A DNA stretch of 46,735 bases from Actinomycetes bacterium (GCA_021827705.1 JAKAUQ010000008.1:1-46735), one strand, 5' to 3'. Counted from the first letter of the stretch, positions 1 to 9,764 are shown. A program made the numbers and translations. The notes: generated by a model from the letters alone, not told the origin.

Positions 1-1700
1 TGCTGGGCCGCGTAGCTCGCGTACCGGGTCAGGTTCGCGGTGCCGAAGGTGGTCGCGTTGATGAGCGTGTTCATCGTGGAGTTGCTATAGCCACCCGGGT
101 TGAAGCCACCCTTGGTCGTGAACAGCGTCTCACCCGAGGGGTAGTAGTCAGGTGCGTAGATCCACCCCGCGCCCCACGAGCACAGTTCGTAGGGCTGCTT
201 GGCGCTGGTGCAGGCGCTGATCACCGTGTTGAAGGTGCCCGTCGAGTGGCTGAAGACGATGCCGATGCTCGCCCAGTCGGCGATCTCCGCGCTGAAGGTG
301 TCATCCAGCGACGGCGAGCCGCTCGCCCAGATGATCTTGAAGCGCAGCGCGTAGCCCGGGGTGATTCCCGCGCCGCACTGGCGTGGTCCCGTGCCCGCCG
401 AGACGCAGGTCTGCACGCCGTTGACGATCCTCCACCCGTGCGCGCTGAGCAGCGCGAGGGCCTGGGCCTTGCTGTAGGGGTACGGGTTGGCGACCGGGCC
501 GCTGATCGACGACGGGGTGTTGGGCGGCAGCGGGCTGTAGGTCGGGACGCCGTAGCCCTTGTCCACCGCCTTGATGATGCCGGTCTGATCCAGCGACATC
601 TGCAGCGCCTGGCGGATGTAGAGCTGGTGGATCGCCGCCGCCATGGGATCGGCGGTGCTGAAGTTGAACGGTGCGTAGTTGAAGCTCCACGGCGTTCCCG
701 CGTAGATGTTGTACGTCGCGGCGATCGGGGGCCAGTTCGGTCCCGCCGTGCCCGGCGCGGGTGCCGGCTGGGTCAGGATGGTCGGATCCAGGAACCCGAT
801 GTCGACCGTCTTGGCCTGCAGAGCGGACTGCTCGGCGGATGACGACGTGAAGGGGACCTCCTTGACGAAGGCGACCTGCGCCTTCTGGGGACCCGAGTAG
901 TGGACGTTGGGCGCGAAGGTGACGTTGCCGAGGTCGTCCATCGCGACGAGCTTCCACGGGCCGTCGACACCGCTCTGCCACATCGCGTCGGTGTAGGTGC
1001 TCACCTGGGAGGACTGGGCGTCCAGGTACTTCTCGACCGCCTTGCAGGCCGCGTCGGTGGCCGCCGTCCCGTAGGCCCCCGTGGCGCAGGTCGAGGGCGT
1101 GGCCGAGGCGGTGATGTCCCAGGAGTTCGGGAAGGGCGTGATCTCGGACAGGTAGTTGTAGAGCAGCCAGTTGGGGTTGATCGAGGTCTTGAACTGCAGC
1201 ACCACGGTGAGCCCGTGACCGCTGGCGCTGGCGACCTGGTCCGGGATGCCGAAGCCGGGGTTGTAGCCGGCGTAGGACGTCGGGTCCGCGCGGTACAGGT
1301 TGAGGAAGAACATGACCGACTGGGCATTGACGGTCTGGCCGTCGGCGAACTTCCAGCCCTTCATGGTGATGGTCACGGTCTTGTTGCCATTCGAGAACAC
1401 CGGCATGCGCGCCAGGGACAGGGACGGCTGGACCGCGACCGAGCCCCCCAGCCCGAACCAGTAGAGGGGACGGAACATCAGCTCCTGGAACTGGTTGATG
1501 TTGTCCACCGAGAAGTACTGGCCCCCCATGTAGGGGAAGATGTAGTTCGGGTTCGCCCCGGGACCTTCCGCGAAGGTGATCGTGGAGTCCGTGGTCGCGG
1601 TCTTCGTGGTCGACGAGTGCACGACGGCCACGGCGATTCCCGCCGCCACGACGACCACCACGGCGATGATCGTCCAGAGCTTTCGCGTGAATGACATCAT
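1..1700 (-). CDS. ABC transporter substrate-binding protein, SBP family 5 (3' end outside window)
   Basis: This gene probably encodes the extracellular solute-binding component of a peptide/nickel-type ABC importer. The minus-strand frame is open from an ATG-ATG pair at 1700/1697 to the window edge, giving about 566 residues without a stop, so the C-terminus is missing. A GGGAG Shine-Dalgarno sits a few bases before the first ATG. The N-terminus has a short basic stretch (SFTRKLW), a hydrophobic helix (residues about 9-26) and a Ser/Thr-rich linker. This is a signal anchor or signal peptide with no lipobox Cys. Family features follow: FAEGPGANPNYIFPYMGG, then a segment around MKGWKFADGQTVNAQSV that matches the conserved family-5 region (consensus W-x-F-x-DG-x-xx-xA-x-D/SV). 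The rest of the importer would lie off the left edge. The substrate cannot be told from the sequence. Confidence 0.85.
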   Translation of the reverse strand, partial: MMSFTRKLWTIIAVVVVVAAGIAVAVVHSSTTKTATTDSTITFAEGPGANPNYIFPYMGGQYFSVDNINQFQELMFRPLYWFGLGGSVAVQPSLSLARMPVFSNGNKTVTITMKGWKFADGQTVNAQSVMFFLNLYRADPTSYAGYNPGFGIPDQVASASGHGLTVVLQFKTSINPNWLLYNYLSEITPFPNSWDITASATPSTCATGAYGTAATDAACKAVEKYLDAQSSQVSTYTDAMWQSGVDGPWKLVAMDDLGNVTFAPNVHYSGPQKAQVAFVKEVPFTSSSAEQSALQAKTVDIGFLDPTILTQPAPAPGTAGPNWPPIAATYNIYAGTPWSFNYAPFNFSTADPMAAAIHQLYIRQALQMSLDQTGIIKAVDKGYGVPTYSPLPPNTPSSISGPVANPYPYSKAQALALLSAHGWRIVNGVQTCVSAGTGPRQCGAGITPGYALRFKIIWASGSPSLDDTFSAEIADWASIGIVFSHSTGTFNTVISACTSAKQPYELCSWGAGWIYAPDYYPSGETLFTTKGGFNPGGYSNSTMNTLINATTFGTANLTRYASYAAQ

Positions 1701-1740
1701 TCCATCTCCCACTCGCATCCTTTATGACTATTGTTGTTGG

Positions 1741-1803
1741 ATCTGTTATTCAGATAATTCCTAGATTCTGGCGACCTATTAGACGACCTGTCCGGTCACC
1801 TAT
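1741..1803 (-). promoter_or_regulatory. AT-rich control region upstream of the substrate-binding protein gene
   Basis: The 270 bp between kdpE and the substrate-binding protein gene is clearly more AT-rich than its surroundings. It holds an inverted repeat (ATCTG-ttatt-CAGAT, 1741-1755). It also holds three direct repeats with an exact 12-base period: ACCTAT at 1774, ACCTGT at 1786 and ACCTAT at 1798 (plus-strand reading). Both are about 40-100 bp upstream of the start codon, where a regulator of that gene would bind. No convincing -35/-10 pair could be assigned. The function is inferred from position only. Confidence 0.4.
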
Positions 1804-1970
1804 ATCTGGAAATCATCGGGGAGTATCCTGATAATTGCGTGAGAATGTCGGGCATGGGGATCGTCAGGGCCCCGTCGGCCCCGCGGCGTTCGCGCCGGAG
1901 CGCGGGTGCCACCGTGAGGGTCACCACTGGCCGGTACGTCGCGCGCCCATGGGCGGGGCGCCCGCGGACC

Positions 1971-2642
1971 TCACAGCTCCAGGCGGTAGCCCACGCCCGG
2001 CTCGGTGAGAAGGTGGCGCGGATGCGACGGGTCGTCTTCGAGCTTGCGCCGCAATCGGGCAAAGAGGGTGCGCAGGTACTCGGTCTCGGTCCCGTACCCC
2101 TCGCCCCACACCTGCTCGAGCAGGTTCTGGTGAGTCACCAGCTGTCCCGGGTGGCGCACCAGGATGGCCAGCGCGGCCCACTCCTTGGGCGTGAGGTGCA
2201 CCAGCTCGCCGGCTCGCTCGACGCGTCGGTCCGTCAGGTCGATGGTGATCTGCCCCACGTGGACGACGGGCTCGCTGACCGACACCCGCCGCCGCGAGAC
2301 CGCGCGCACCCGGGCCAGCAACTCGTCGATGCCGAAGGGCTTGGTCAAATAGTCGTCGGCGCCCGCGTCGAGGGCCGCGACCTTGACCGCCTCCTGGGGT
2401 CGCGCCGAGAGCACGATGATGCCGGCCTCGCTCCAGCCTCGCAACGCCTCGATCACCTGGATGCCCTCGAGTCCGGGCAGGCCGAGGTCGACCAGGACGA
2501 CGTCGGGGTGCACCTTGGCGGCCACGCGCAGCGCCTCGGGCCCGGTGGTGGCGGCGTGGACACTGAAGCCGTGCACCCGCAGGCCGATGCCCAGCGCCCG
2601 GACCAGGGCCCGGTCGTCGTCGACGACCAGAATCGTGCTCAC
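1971..2642 (-). CDS. kdpE: KdpE response regulator
   Basis: KdpE is the OmpR/PhoB-type response regulator that activates kdp transcription when phosphorylated by KdpD. The 223-residue product starts at a GTG (2642) whose bases overlap the kdpD stop codon (GTGA), so the two genes are translationally coupled. A longer upstream reading frame is not needed. The receiver domain (about 1-115) has the acidic cluster VVDDD at 6-10, the phospho-acceptor Asp52 in LVDLGLPG, and the Lys of TKPFGIDEL. The C-terminal winged helix (about 125-223) ends with the family pattern EYLRTLFARLRRKLEDDP and GVGYRLEL. It is the last gene of the operon. No strong terminator is visible downstream. Confidence 0.95.
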   Translation of the reverse strand: MSTILVVDDDRALVRALGIGLRVHGFSVHAATTGPEALRVAAKVHPDVVLVDLGLPGLEGIQVIEALRGWSEAGIIVLSARPQEAVKVAALDAGADDYLTKPFGIDELLARVRAVSRRRVSVSEPVVHVGQITIDLTDRRVERAGELVHLTPKEWAALAILVRHPGQLVTHQNLLEQVWGEGYGTETEYLRTLFARLRRKLEDDPSHPRHLLTEPGVGYRLEL

Positions 2643-5110
2643 GGCTTCTCCGGCAGGCTGAGCACCATCGTGCACCCGCCGCCCGGCGTGTCCTCGATGT
2701 CGAGGGTGGCCCCCACGGTGGTGGCGAACCCCCGGGCGATCGCCAGGCCGAGACCCACTCCCCGGCCCGCCGCGACGTCACCGCGGCGCTGGAAGGGCTC
2801 GAAGACGCGATCGCGCTGACGGCGATCGATGCCCGGGCCGTGGTCGATCACGCGCAGGACGACCCCGCCGGCGGCGCGGTCCAGGTCGACGCTCACTGGC
2901 GCGCCTCCGTGCTCCAGGGCGTTGCGCACCAGGTTGGCGATGACGCGCTCCACCAGGACCGGGTCGGTCGTGACGAGCAGGCGTGACGCGCCGTGGCGCG
3001 TCACGTCGATCGGCGCGCGCACGGTGCGCCGGGCCTCGGCGATGGCGTGCTCGGCCACCTCCACGAGGTCGACGGGGTGCGAGGTGATCTCGACGGTGCC
3101 CTCGTGGATGCGGTTCATGTCCAGCAGGTCACCCACGAGACCGTTGAGCCGATCGGACTCGGCGTCGATGCCCGTCAGGAGCTCATCGACCTCCGCCTCC
3201 ACCAGACGATCGCGCGCGCTGATCAGGGTGGTCGCGGCCGTCTTGATGGAGGCCAAGGGCGTGCGCAGGTCGTGGCTGACCGCGGCTAGCAGGGACGCCC
3301 GCAGCTCGTCGGCCTCGGCCAGCGCCTGGCGCTCGCGGGCTTCGGCCTCGAGGCGCTGGCGCTCCAGGGCCAGCACCAGCTGGGCCGCCACACCGACGAG
3401 CAGCTCGCGCTCGGCTGGTCCGATGTCCCCACCCACGCGCAGCTCGTAGCCCTCGCCCAGGGGCACCACCGGATCACCGGGCGCGAGCACGCCGACGCTG
3501 ACGTCGCCGTTCGGCGACGTCGTGGCGTGCAGCGACGCCCCGCGCAGCTCGAAGACGCGCACCACCTGAGTGACCAGGTCGTGCAAGCTCTCTTGGCCAC
3601 CGGCCACGCTGCGGGCCAGCCGGGCCAGGGCGCGGGCGTCGCGCTCGGCCCGGCGGGCCGCCCGCGTGCGCCGGGTGGCCAGGTCCACCAGGCCACTCAC
3701 CGAGAGGGCGGCCGCCAGGTAGGCGACGAGGGCCGCGACGTCGCGCGAGTCGGCGATGGAGAAGGTGTGCACGGGCGGCGTGTACTCCCAGTTGATGAGG
3801 GCGAAGCCGATGACCGCAGCCGCCAGGCCCTCCAGCACGCTGCCGACCCCGGCTACCGCCAGCACCACCAGCAGGTGCGCGCTGATGGCCAGGGGCAGGT
3901 TGCGGGACCCGCCACCGCCCAGCACCAGCGTCAGCGCCAGGAATCCGCCGGCCCCGATCGCGGCCGCGGCGACTTCGCGACGCCACCCCACCGGATTGGA
4001 CCAGCGGCGCCGCACCCGTGGTTGGGGCTCCGGGGGCTCCCCCTCGGTCGCACCGATGACGTGGAGGTCGATCTCCCCGCGCGTGAGCGCGACGCAGCGC
4101 GCCACGACCGAGCCGTGCAGGAAGGTCGCCAGGCGCGACTTGGGCGCGGCCGCCAGGAGCAGCTGCGTGGCGTTCTCGGCGCGCGCCACCGTCACGAGAC
4201 TCGCCGCGACATCGGTGCCCACGACCTCCACGTAGCGGCCACCGAGCTCCTCGAGCAGGACCACCGCCGCCTCCAGGCCGGTGCGCGTGGCGCTCAGGCC
4301 GTCGCCCCGCGTGATGTGGACACCCACCAGCTCGGCGTGGGAGCGGGCAGCCATGCGCGCGCCTCGTCGGATGACCCGCTCGGCCGAGGTGTCGGCCGCG
4401 ATGGCCACCACGATGCGCTCGCGGGTCTCCCAGGCCCGCACGATCCCGTGACGCTCCCGGTAGCTCTGGATCTCGTCGTCGACGCGGTCGGCGAGCCAGA
4501 GCAGCGCCAGCTCGCGCAGGGCCGCCAGGTTCCCGGGTCGAAAGAAGTTGCTCAGCGCCGCGTCCACCCGCTCGGCCGGGTAGATGTTTCCGTGAGCCAG
4601 GCGCCGTCGCAGGGCCTCGGGGGTCTGGTCGACGAGCTGGACCTGCTCGGCCGCGCGCACCACGCGGTCCGGGACGGTCTCGCGCTGAGTGATGCCCGTG
4701 ATGGCCTCGACGACGTCGTTGACGCTCTCGAGGTGCTGCAGGTTGACCGTCGAGATCACGTCGATCCCCGCCTCCAGCAGATCCTCGACGTCCTCCCAGC
4801 GCTTCTCGTGCTCCACGCCCGGAACGTTGGTGTGCGCCAGCTCGTCGACGAGCACGACGCTCGGATGACGGGCCAGAACCGCCGGCAGGTCCATCTCCTC
4901 GAAGGTCTGGCCCCGGTAGTGGACGCGCCGCCGGTCCAGGACGGGCAGCCCCTCCAGACGCGCCATGGTCTGGGGTCGACCGTGCGTCTCCACGTAGCCG
5001 ATCACCACATCGGAACCGCGGCTGAGGCGGCGCGCGCCCTCGTCGAGCATCGCGTAGGTCTTGCCGACACCCGGGGCGGCCCCGAGGTAGATGCGGAGCC
5101 TCCCGCGCAC
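2639..5110 (-). CDS. kdpD: KdpD osmosensitive potassium sensor histidine kinase
   Basis: KdpD is a membrane sensor kinase that responds to low potassium or turgor and phosphorylates KdpE. The product has 823 residues, slightly shorter than the roughly 890-residue E. coli protein. The N-terminal KdpD domain carries a Walker A motif (GAAPGVGKT, near residues 10-18) and a Walker B-like DELAHTNVPG. A universal-stress-protein-like domain follows (about 240-370). Four closely spaced hydrophobic helices (about 390-490) come next, then a GAF-like region. The HisKA box is SHDLRTPLASIK with His613. The HATPase domain has N-box NLVRNALEHGG and G-boxes DHGPGID and GVGLGLAIARG. The start is a GTG with GGAGG five bases upstream, placed just after the kdpC stop. 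The gene overlaps kdpE by four bases. Confidence 0.95.
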   Translation of the reverse strand: MRGRLRIYLGAAPGVGKTYAMLDEGARRLSRGSDVVIGYVETHGRPQTMARLEGLPVLDRRRVHYRGQTFEEMDLPAVLARHPSVVLVDELAHTNVPGVEHEKRWEDVEDLLEAGIDVISTVNLQHLESVNDVVEAITGITQRETVPDRVVRAAEQVQLVDQTPEALRRRLAHGNIYPAERVDAALSNFFRPGNLAALRELALLWLADRVDDEIQSYRERHGIVRAWETRERIVVAIAADTSAERVIRRGARMAARSHAELVGVHITRGDGLSATRTGLEAAVVLLEELGGRYVEVVGTDVAASLVTVARAENATQLLLAAAPKSRLATFLHGSVVARCVALTRGEIDLHVIGATEGEPPEPQPRVRRRWSNPVGWRREVAAAAIGAGGFLALTLVLGGGGSRNLPLAISAHLLVVLAVAGVGSVLEGLAAAVIGFALINWEYTPPVHTFSIADSRDVAALVAYLAAALSVSGLVDLATRRTRAARRAERDARALARLARSVAGGQESLHDLVTQVVRVFELRGASLHATTSPNGDVSVGVLAPGDPVVPLGEGYELRVGGDIGPAERELLVGVAAQLVLALERQRLEAEARERQALAEADELRASLLAAVSHDLRTPLASIKTAATTLISARDRLVEAEVDELLTGIDAESDRLNGLVGDLLDMNRIHEGTVEITSHPVDLVEVAEHAIAEARRTVRAPIDVTRHGASRLLVTTDPVLVERVIANLVRNALEHGGAPVSVDLDRAAGGVVLRVIDHGPGIDRRQRDRVFEPFQRRGDVAAGRGVGLGLAIARGFATTVGATLDIEDTPGGGCTMVLSLPEKP

Positions 5111-5119
5111 CCACGCCTC

Positions 5120-5713
5120 CTACTGCCGGCCGAGCCGGTCGAGCGCCAGGTTCAGCTCGAGCACGTTGACGACCGGCTCGCCCAGGATACCCAGGATGCG
5201 TCCCTGGGTGTAGCGCTGGACCAGCGCCCGGACCGCGGCGCGCCGCAGGTGCCGGGCCGCGGCCACGCGCGGTACCTGCAAGAGGGCATTGGCGATCGAG
5301 ATGTCCGGGTCGAGCCCGGAGCCCGATGTGGTGACGGCGTCGACGGGCACCGGGGTGCCGGGCGCCAGGTGATTGAAGGCGCGGTAGGCGCGGGCCAGCC
5401 CAGCGACGCTGCGCAGCAGCACCGGGTTCGACGGGCCAAGGTTCGAGCCGCCCGAGGCCAGCGCGTCGTAGTTCGACGCGCTGGGACGGGGCTGGAAGTA
5501 CTGGGGCAGCGGCTGACCCGCCGCGTTGGTGAAGGCCTGGCCAATCAGTGCCGAGCCCACGGCGTGCCCGTGCGCGTACAGGAGTGAGCCGTTGGCCCGA
5601 CCGGGCATGCTCACCTGGGCGAGCCCCGTCAGCACCAGCGGATAGGCCAGCCCCGTGAGCACGCTGAGGCTCACGAGCATCACGAGCGCCGCACGGATGA
5701 CCCGCCACATCAT
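5120..5713 (-). CDS. kdpC: KdpC, potassium-transporting ATPase subunit C
   Basis: KdpC is the single-span accessory subunit of the KdpFABC potassium pump. The product is 197 residues, the normal length. It has one N-terminal membrane helix (about 5-33, [20 protein letters not shown]). The family pattern of an extracytoplasmic domain follows: GSALIGQAF, then [26 protein letters not shown]. Near the C-terminus [21 protein letters not shown] and [15 protein letters not shown] are diagnostic. The ATG overlaps the kdpB stop (ATGA), so it is coupled to kdpB. Confidence 0.96.
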   Translation of the reverse strand: MMWRVIRAALVMLVSLSVLTGLAYPLVLTGLAQVSMPGRANGSLLYAHGHAVGSALIGQAFTNAAGQPLPQYFQPRPSASNYDALASGGSNLGPSNPVLLRSVAGLARAYRAFNHLAPGTPVPVDAVTTSGSGLDPDISIANALLQVPRVAAARHLRRAAVRALVQRYTQGRILGILGEPVVNVLELNLALDRLGRQ

Positions 5714-7752
5714 CGCACCCCCAGCGCCGTGACGACGATGTCGATGAGCTTGATGCCGACGAAGGGCATCACCGCTCCTCCGAGCCCGTAGATCAGCAGG
5801 TTGCGTCGCAGGATTGCCGAGGCGCTCGCGGCCCGGAAGTGCACACCCCGCAGGGCTAGGGGGATGAGCGCGACGATGATGAGGGCATTGAAGATGACCG
5901 CCGACAGGATGGCCGAGTGGGGGCTCGACAGGCGCATCACGTTCAAGGCGCCCAGCGCGGGGAACTGCGCGACGAACATGGCCGGCACGATGGCGAAGAA
6001 CTTCGCGATGTCGTTGGTGATCGAGAAGGTCGTGAGGGAGCCGCGGGTGATCAGCAGCTGCTTGCCGATCTCCACGATGTCGATGAGCTTGGTCGGATCC
6101 GAGTCGAGGTCGACCATGTTGCCCGCCTCCTTGGCGGCCTGCGTTCCCGAGTTCATCGCCACGCCCACGTCGGCCTGGGCGAGCGCCGGGGCGTCGTTGG
6201 TCCCGTCACCGGTCATGGCCACCAGGTGCCCCCCGGCCTGCTCACGCCGGATGAGGTTCATCTTGTCCTCCGGCGTGGCCTCGGCCAGGAAGTCGTCCAC
6301 GCCCGCCTCGCCCGCGATGGCCTGTGCGGTGAGGGGGTTGTCTCCCGTGATCATGACGGTGCGGATCCCCATGGCGCGCAGCTGCGCGAAGCGCTCGGCC
6401 ATGCCGGGCTTGACCACGTCCTTGAGGTGGACCACCCCGAGGATCCGGGTCGCGTCGGCCACCACCAGGGGAGTGCCGCCCTGCGCGCTGATCGACTCGA
6501 CGACGCCCGCGAGGTCCGGCGGGGTGGGGACCCCCAGCGACTCGGTCCAGGCCGTCACCGCGCTGCTCGCGCCCTTGCGGATCTGGCGGCCCGCGACGTC
6601 CACCCCGCTCATGCGCGTGTGCGCGCTGAAGGCGATGAGGCTCGCCTCACCGGGCAGCTCATCGGCCAGGACGTACGTGGTGTGCAGGAGCTCCACGATC
6701 GAGCGGCCCTCGGGCGTCTCGTCCGAGAGGCTCGACCACAGCGCCGCCTCGGCGAGCGCCGCGACCTCGACGCCACCCACCGGGACCAGGTCGACGGCCC
6801 GCCGGTTGCCGAACGTGATCGTGCCCGTCTTGTCGAGCAGCAGCGTGGAGCAGTCGCCCGCTGCCTCGACGGCTCGCCCCGACGTGGCGAGCACATTGCG
6901 CTGCACGAGGCGGTCCATGCCCGCGATGCCGATCGCGCTGAGCAGGGCCCCAATGGTCGTCGGGATCAGGCACACGAACAGCGCGACCAGCACCACGATC
7001 GACTGCGTGGCGTGCGAGTAGGCGGCCAGGGGCTGCAAGGTGACGATCACGATGACGAACACCAGGCTCAGCCCGGCCAGCAGGATGTCCAGGGCGATCT
7101 CGTTGGGCGTCTTTTGGCGACTCGCCCCCTCGACCAGCGAGATCATGCGGTCGAGGAAGGTCTCGCCGGGATTCGACGTGATGCGCACGACGATGAAGTC
7201 CGACAGCACGCGCGTGCCGCCGGTCACCGCGGAGCGGTCGCCACCCGACTCCCGGATCACCGGGGCCGACTCGCCCGTGATGGCCGACTCGTCGACGGTC
7301 GCGATGCCCTCGACGATCTCGCCGTCACCCGGGATGATCTCGCCGGGCCCGACCTCGCACACGTCGCCCACGCGCAGCTCGGCCGAGGGCGTGGCCACGA
7401 CCACGCCGTCTCGACGCACGTGGGCTACCGTGTCGGCACGCGTGCGCCGCAGGGCGTCGGCCTGGGCCCGCCCCCGTCCCTCGGCGACAGCCTCGGCGAA
7501 GTTGGCGAAGAGCACGGTGACGGCGAGCCACGCCACGGTCACGCCGGCAAAGACGTTGGTCGCGCGGGAGCTCGTGGCCAGGCCCTGGAGCCAGAAGAAC
7601 GCCGCCAGCACCGTGACGACCTCGACGATGAACATCACGGGGTTGCGCACCAGCGTGCGGGGATCGAGCTTGCGCAGCGCCTCGACGCCCGCGCGCCGCA
7701 CCAAGGCCGGGTCCCGGTGCGCTCTCGAACGGGTAGCCGACACCGTGCTCAT
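5710..7752 (-). CDS. kdpB: KdpB, P-type ATPase subunit of the Kdp potassium pump
   Basis: KdpB is the ATP-hydrolysing subunit of KdpFABC, a P1A-type ATPase in the cytoplasmic membrane. The product has 680 residues, as expected. The phosphorylation motif DKTGT places the catalytic Asp at residue 307, the same number as in E. coli KdpB. Other P-type landmarks are the actuator-loop TGES (in [14 protein letters not shown]), the nucleotide-binding KGASSAV, and the hinge [18 protein letters not shown]. Hydrophobic helices lie near residues 40-85, 215-275 and 585-675. The start is followed by a basic segment. The gene overlaps kdpC by four bases and lies 7 bases after kdpA. Confidence 0.97.
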   Translation of the reverse strand: MSTVSATRSRAHRDPALVRRAGVEALRKLDPRTLVRNPVMFIVEVVTVLAAFFWLQGLATSSRATNVFAGVTVAWLAVTVLFANFAEAVAEGRGRAQADALRRTRADTVAHVRRDGVVVATPSAELRVGDVCEVGPGEIIPGDGEIVEGIATVDESAITGESAPVIRESGGDRSAVTGGTRVLSDFIVVRITSNPGETFLDRMISLVEGASRQKTPNEIALDILLAGLSLVFVIVIVTLQPLAAYSHATQSIVVLVALFVCLIPTTIGALLSAIGIAGMDRLVQRNVLATSGRAVEAAGDCSTLLLDKTGTITFGNRRAVDLVPVGGVEVAALAEAALWSSLSDETPEGRSIVELLHTTYVLADELPGEASLIAFSAHTRMSGVDVAGRQIRKGASSAVTAWTESLGVPTPPDLAGVVESISAQGGTPLVVADATRILGVVHLKDVVKPGMAERFAQLRAMGIRTVMITGDNPLTAQAIAGEAGVDDFLAEATPEDKMNLIRREQAGGHLVAMTGDGTNDAPALAQADVGVAMNSGTQAAKEAGNMVDLDSDPTKLIDIVEIGKQLLITRGSLTTFSITNDIAKFFAIVPAMFVAQFPALGALNVMRLSSPHSAILSAVIFNALIIVALIPLALRGVHFRAASASAILRRNLLIYGLGGAVMPFVGIKLIDIVVTALGVR

Positions 7753-7759
7753 GACCCTC

Positions 7760-9472
7760 CTAGGCGTGCGTGACGAGGTGCTCGACGATGGGACCGAGCG
7801 TGACCACCGGGAAGTACGTCAGACCCACCACGATGACCGTCACGCCGATGAGGAGCGTCGCGAACAGCGCGGTGTCGGTACGCAGGGTGCCGGCGCTGTC
7901 GGGGATCCGACCCTTACGACCCAGGGAGCCGGCGATTGCCATCACGGGCACGATGAGGGCGAAGCGCCCGATCAGCATGCACGCGCCCAAGGCCGTGTTG
8001 AGGAACGTGGTATTGCCGTTCAGGCCCGCGAAGGCCGATCCGTTGTTGTTGGACGCCGAGGTGAAGGCGTACAGCATCTCGGTGAGGCCGTGGGCCCCGT
8101 GATTGAGCAGTGACGCCCGCACGGCGGGCAGGGAGAGGCTGAGTGCGGTGGCCGCCAGCACGCAGGCCGGCACGATCAGGATGTAGAGCCCGATGAGCTT
8201 CATCTCGGCCGCCTGCACCTTCTTGCCCAGGTACTCCGGGGTACGCCCCACCATCAGTCCGGCGATGAAGACCGACAGGATCGCCAGGATCAGCATCCCG
8301 TAGAGCCCGGAGCCCACCCCCCCGGGACTGACCTCGCCCAGCATCATGTTGACCAGGAGCACGCCGCCGCCCAGGGCGGTGTAGCTGTCGCTCATGGAGT
8401 CCACCGCGCCGGTGGAAGTGGCCGTGGCCGAGGCGTTGAAGAGCGCCGAGGGGGCTGCCCCGAAGCGCACCTCCTTGCCGGTCAGGTTGCCTCCCACGAC
8501 GGTGGCGCTGGCGTGCTGGTCGATCCCGTGTCCCAGCAGGGGATTGCCCTGGGCCTCAAGAGCCATGGCCGGCAAGACGGAGCCCATCCACAGCAGGGCC
8601 ATGGCCGCCAGGATCGCGAGGCCCTGGCGCCGGCGCTCGACCATGACGCCGAAGGCCCACGCGAGCGAGAAGGGGATCACCAGCAGCAGCCAGATCTCGA
8701 ACAGGTTCGTGAAGCCGTTGGGATTCTCGAAGGGATGCGCCGCGTTGGCGTTGAAGAAGCCCCCGCCGTTGGTGCCCAGATTCTTGATGGCCTCCTGGCT
8801 GGCCACCGCACCCCCCGGCAGGCTCTGGCGCGCGCCGGCCAGGGTGTGCACGAGGTGCGGCGCGTTCAGGTTCTGGATGACCCCGCTGGCGACGAGCACG
8901 ATCGCGGCCAGGGCCGCCACCGGCAGCAGCACCCGGACGGTGCCGCGCACCAGGTCGACCCAGAAGTTGCCCAGCGTCGCGGTGCGCGAGCGCGACAGTC
9001 CGCGGATCAGGGCGACGGCCACCGCGATGCCGACTGCGGCCGACACGAAGTTCTCCACGGTGAGCCCGACCATCTGGGTCAGCAGCGACATCGCCGTCTC
9101 GCCGCTGTAGTTCTGCCAGTTGGTGTTGGTCACGAAGCTCACCGCGGTGTTCCAGGCCAGCGGCGCGCTCACGGCGGCGGCGTGGCCCGGGTTGAGGGGC
9201 AGCCTCGCCTGGAGCCTCTGGATCCCGTAGACCACGAGCACCGACACCGCCGAGAAGGACAGGAGGCTGGTGACGTAGCCACGCCAGGTCTGCTCGGACG
9301 CGGGGTCCACGCCGCTGACGCGGTAGAGCAGGCCCTCGACGGGTCGAACGACGCGATCGAGGCGGGAGGGTGCCCCCGAGTAGACGCGCGCCAGGTAGGC
9401 GCCCATGACGGGCACGGTGAGCGCCAGGGCGGCCACCACGACCAGGAACTGGACCACGTCGTTGAGGGTCAC
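7760..9472 (-). CDS. kdpA: KdpA, potassium-binding and translocating subunit
   Basis: KdpA forms the potassium-selective channel-like subunit of the KdpFABC pump and is related to the superfamily of K+ transporters. The 570-residue product has about ten hydrophobic helices. It carries the family signatures [11 protein letters not shown] (selectivity-filter region), [21 protein letters not shown] and [15 protein letters not shown]. The start is a GTG at 9472 that overlaps the kdpF stop (GTGA). No frameshift or loss of a filter glycine is apparent. The order kdpF-kdpA-kdpB-kdpC-kdpD-kdpE is the standard actinobacterial arrangement. Confidence 0.97.
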   Translation of the reverse strand: MTLNDVVQFLVVVAALALTVPVMGAYLARVYSGAPSRLDRVVRPVEGLLYRVSGVDPASEQTWRGYVTSLLSFSAVSVLVVYGIQRLQARLPLNPGHAAAVSAPLAWNTAVSFVTNTNWQNYSGETAMSLLTQMVGLTVENFVSAAVGIAVAVALIRGLSRSRTATLGNFWVDLVRGTVRVLLPVAALAAIVLVASGVIQNLNAPHLVHTLAGARQSLPGGAVASQEAIKNLGTNGGGFFNANAAHPFENPNGFTNLFEIWLLLVIPFSLAWAFGVMVERRRQGLAILAAMALLWMGSVLPAMALEAQGNPLLGHGIDQHASATVVGGNLTGKEVRFGAAPSALFNASATATSTGAVDSMSDSYTALGGGVLLVNMMLGEVSPGGVGSGLYGMLILAILSVFIAGLMVGRTPEYLGKKVQAAEMKLIGLYILIVPACVLAATALSLSLPAVRASLLNHGAHGLTEMLYAFTSASNNNGSAFAGLNGNTTFLNTALGACMLIGRFALIVPVMAIAGSLGRKGRIPDSAGTLRTDTALFATLLIGVTVIVVGLTYFPVVTLGPIVEHLVTHA

Positions 9473-9561
9473 GAGAAGCGCTCCGGGAACAGCAGCGCGT
9501 AGACGAGGTAAGCCGCCGTGGCCACCGCCACCACCAGGGAGATCACGTCGTCCGGGCTCAT
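9469..9561 (-). CDS. kdpF: KdpF, small subunit of the Kdp pump
   Basis: This is a 30-residue single-span peptide (MSPDDVISLVVAVATAAYLV, then [10 protein letters not shown]) directly before kdpA. KdpF is a lipid-like stabilising subunit of the KdpFABC complex. The pattern of a short polar N-terminus, one helix, and a YALLFPERF tail is typical of KdpF. Its ATG (9561) overlaps the stop of the upstream 40-aa ORF (ATGA), and its own stop overlaps the GTG of kdpA. Translational coupling on both sides supports that it is real despite its size. Confidence 0.92.
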   Translation of the reverse strand: MSPDDVISLVVAVATAAYLVYALLFPERFS

Positions 9562-9680
9562 CGGGGGACCTCGGCCGTCTCGTCGGCCTCGACGTGGATC
9601 ACGTGCTCGCAGCCCCGCGCCGCCAGACCCATCAGCACGAAGAACCCGATGGTCACCACGACGTACACGATGTCGAGCAC
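9558..9680 (-). CDS. Small membrane protein opening the kdp operon
   Basis: This 40-residue ORF starts at a GTG (9680), with AAGGAGG six bases upstream, the best Shine-Dalgarno in the operon. The peptide has one hydrophobic helix (about residues 3-20, LDIVYVVVTIGFFVLMGLAA) followed by a polar, acidic tail containing GCEHVIHVEADETAE. It overlaps the kdpF start by four bases. From memory, comparable unnamed small ORFs occur just before kdpF in other actinobacteria, which suggests an accessory or leader role for the pump. The function is unknown. Confidence 0.75.
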   Translation of the reverse strand: MLDIVYVVVTIGFFVLMGLAARGCEHVIHVEADETAEVPR

Positions 9681-9704
9681 GTTGGCCTCCTTGCCTGCCC
9701 GTCG

Positions 9705-9764
9705 AACCTACGGTCCAGGGTCCGCGCCGAGCCCGACTTTTGCGTTCTCGTCACGCGTCGCGTG
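9705..9764 (-). promoter_or_regulatory. Likely kdp promoter and operator region
   Basis: Reading leftward, a TAGGTT -10-like box (9710-9705) lies about 25 bases before the first start codon of the kdp operon, with no good -35. About 45 bases further upstream is a perfect inverted repeat, CACGCGTCGCGTG (9752-9764; 6-bp arms, 1-base centre), a plausible binding site for a dimeric regulator. It could serve kdp, the divergent CoA-transferase gene at 9868, or both. A TATGAT hexamer at 9823-9828 on the plus strand may be the -10 of the CoA-transferase gene. Confidence 0.35.

Noticed and set aside
1796-2062. 88-residue minus-strand reading frame across the kdpE end
   Set aside because: It overlaps the kdpE 3' end out of frame, has no Shine-Dalgarno and no family-like pattern; it is a GC-rich shadow.
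3527-5587. 686-residue plus-strand frame opposite kdpC/kdpD
   Set aside because: Composition (His, Arg, Asp, Gln rich, no family motif) marks it as antisense to clear kdp genes. Similar long antisense frames occur through the window because the codon third positions are GC-rich.
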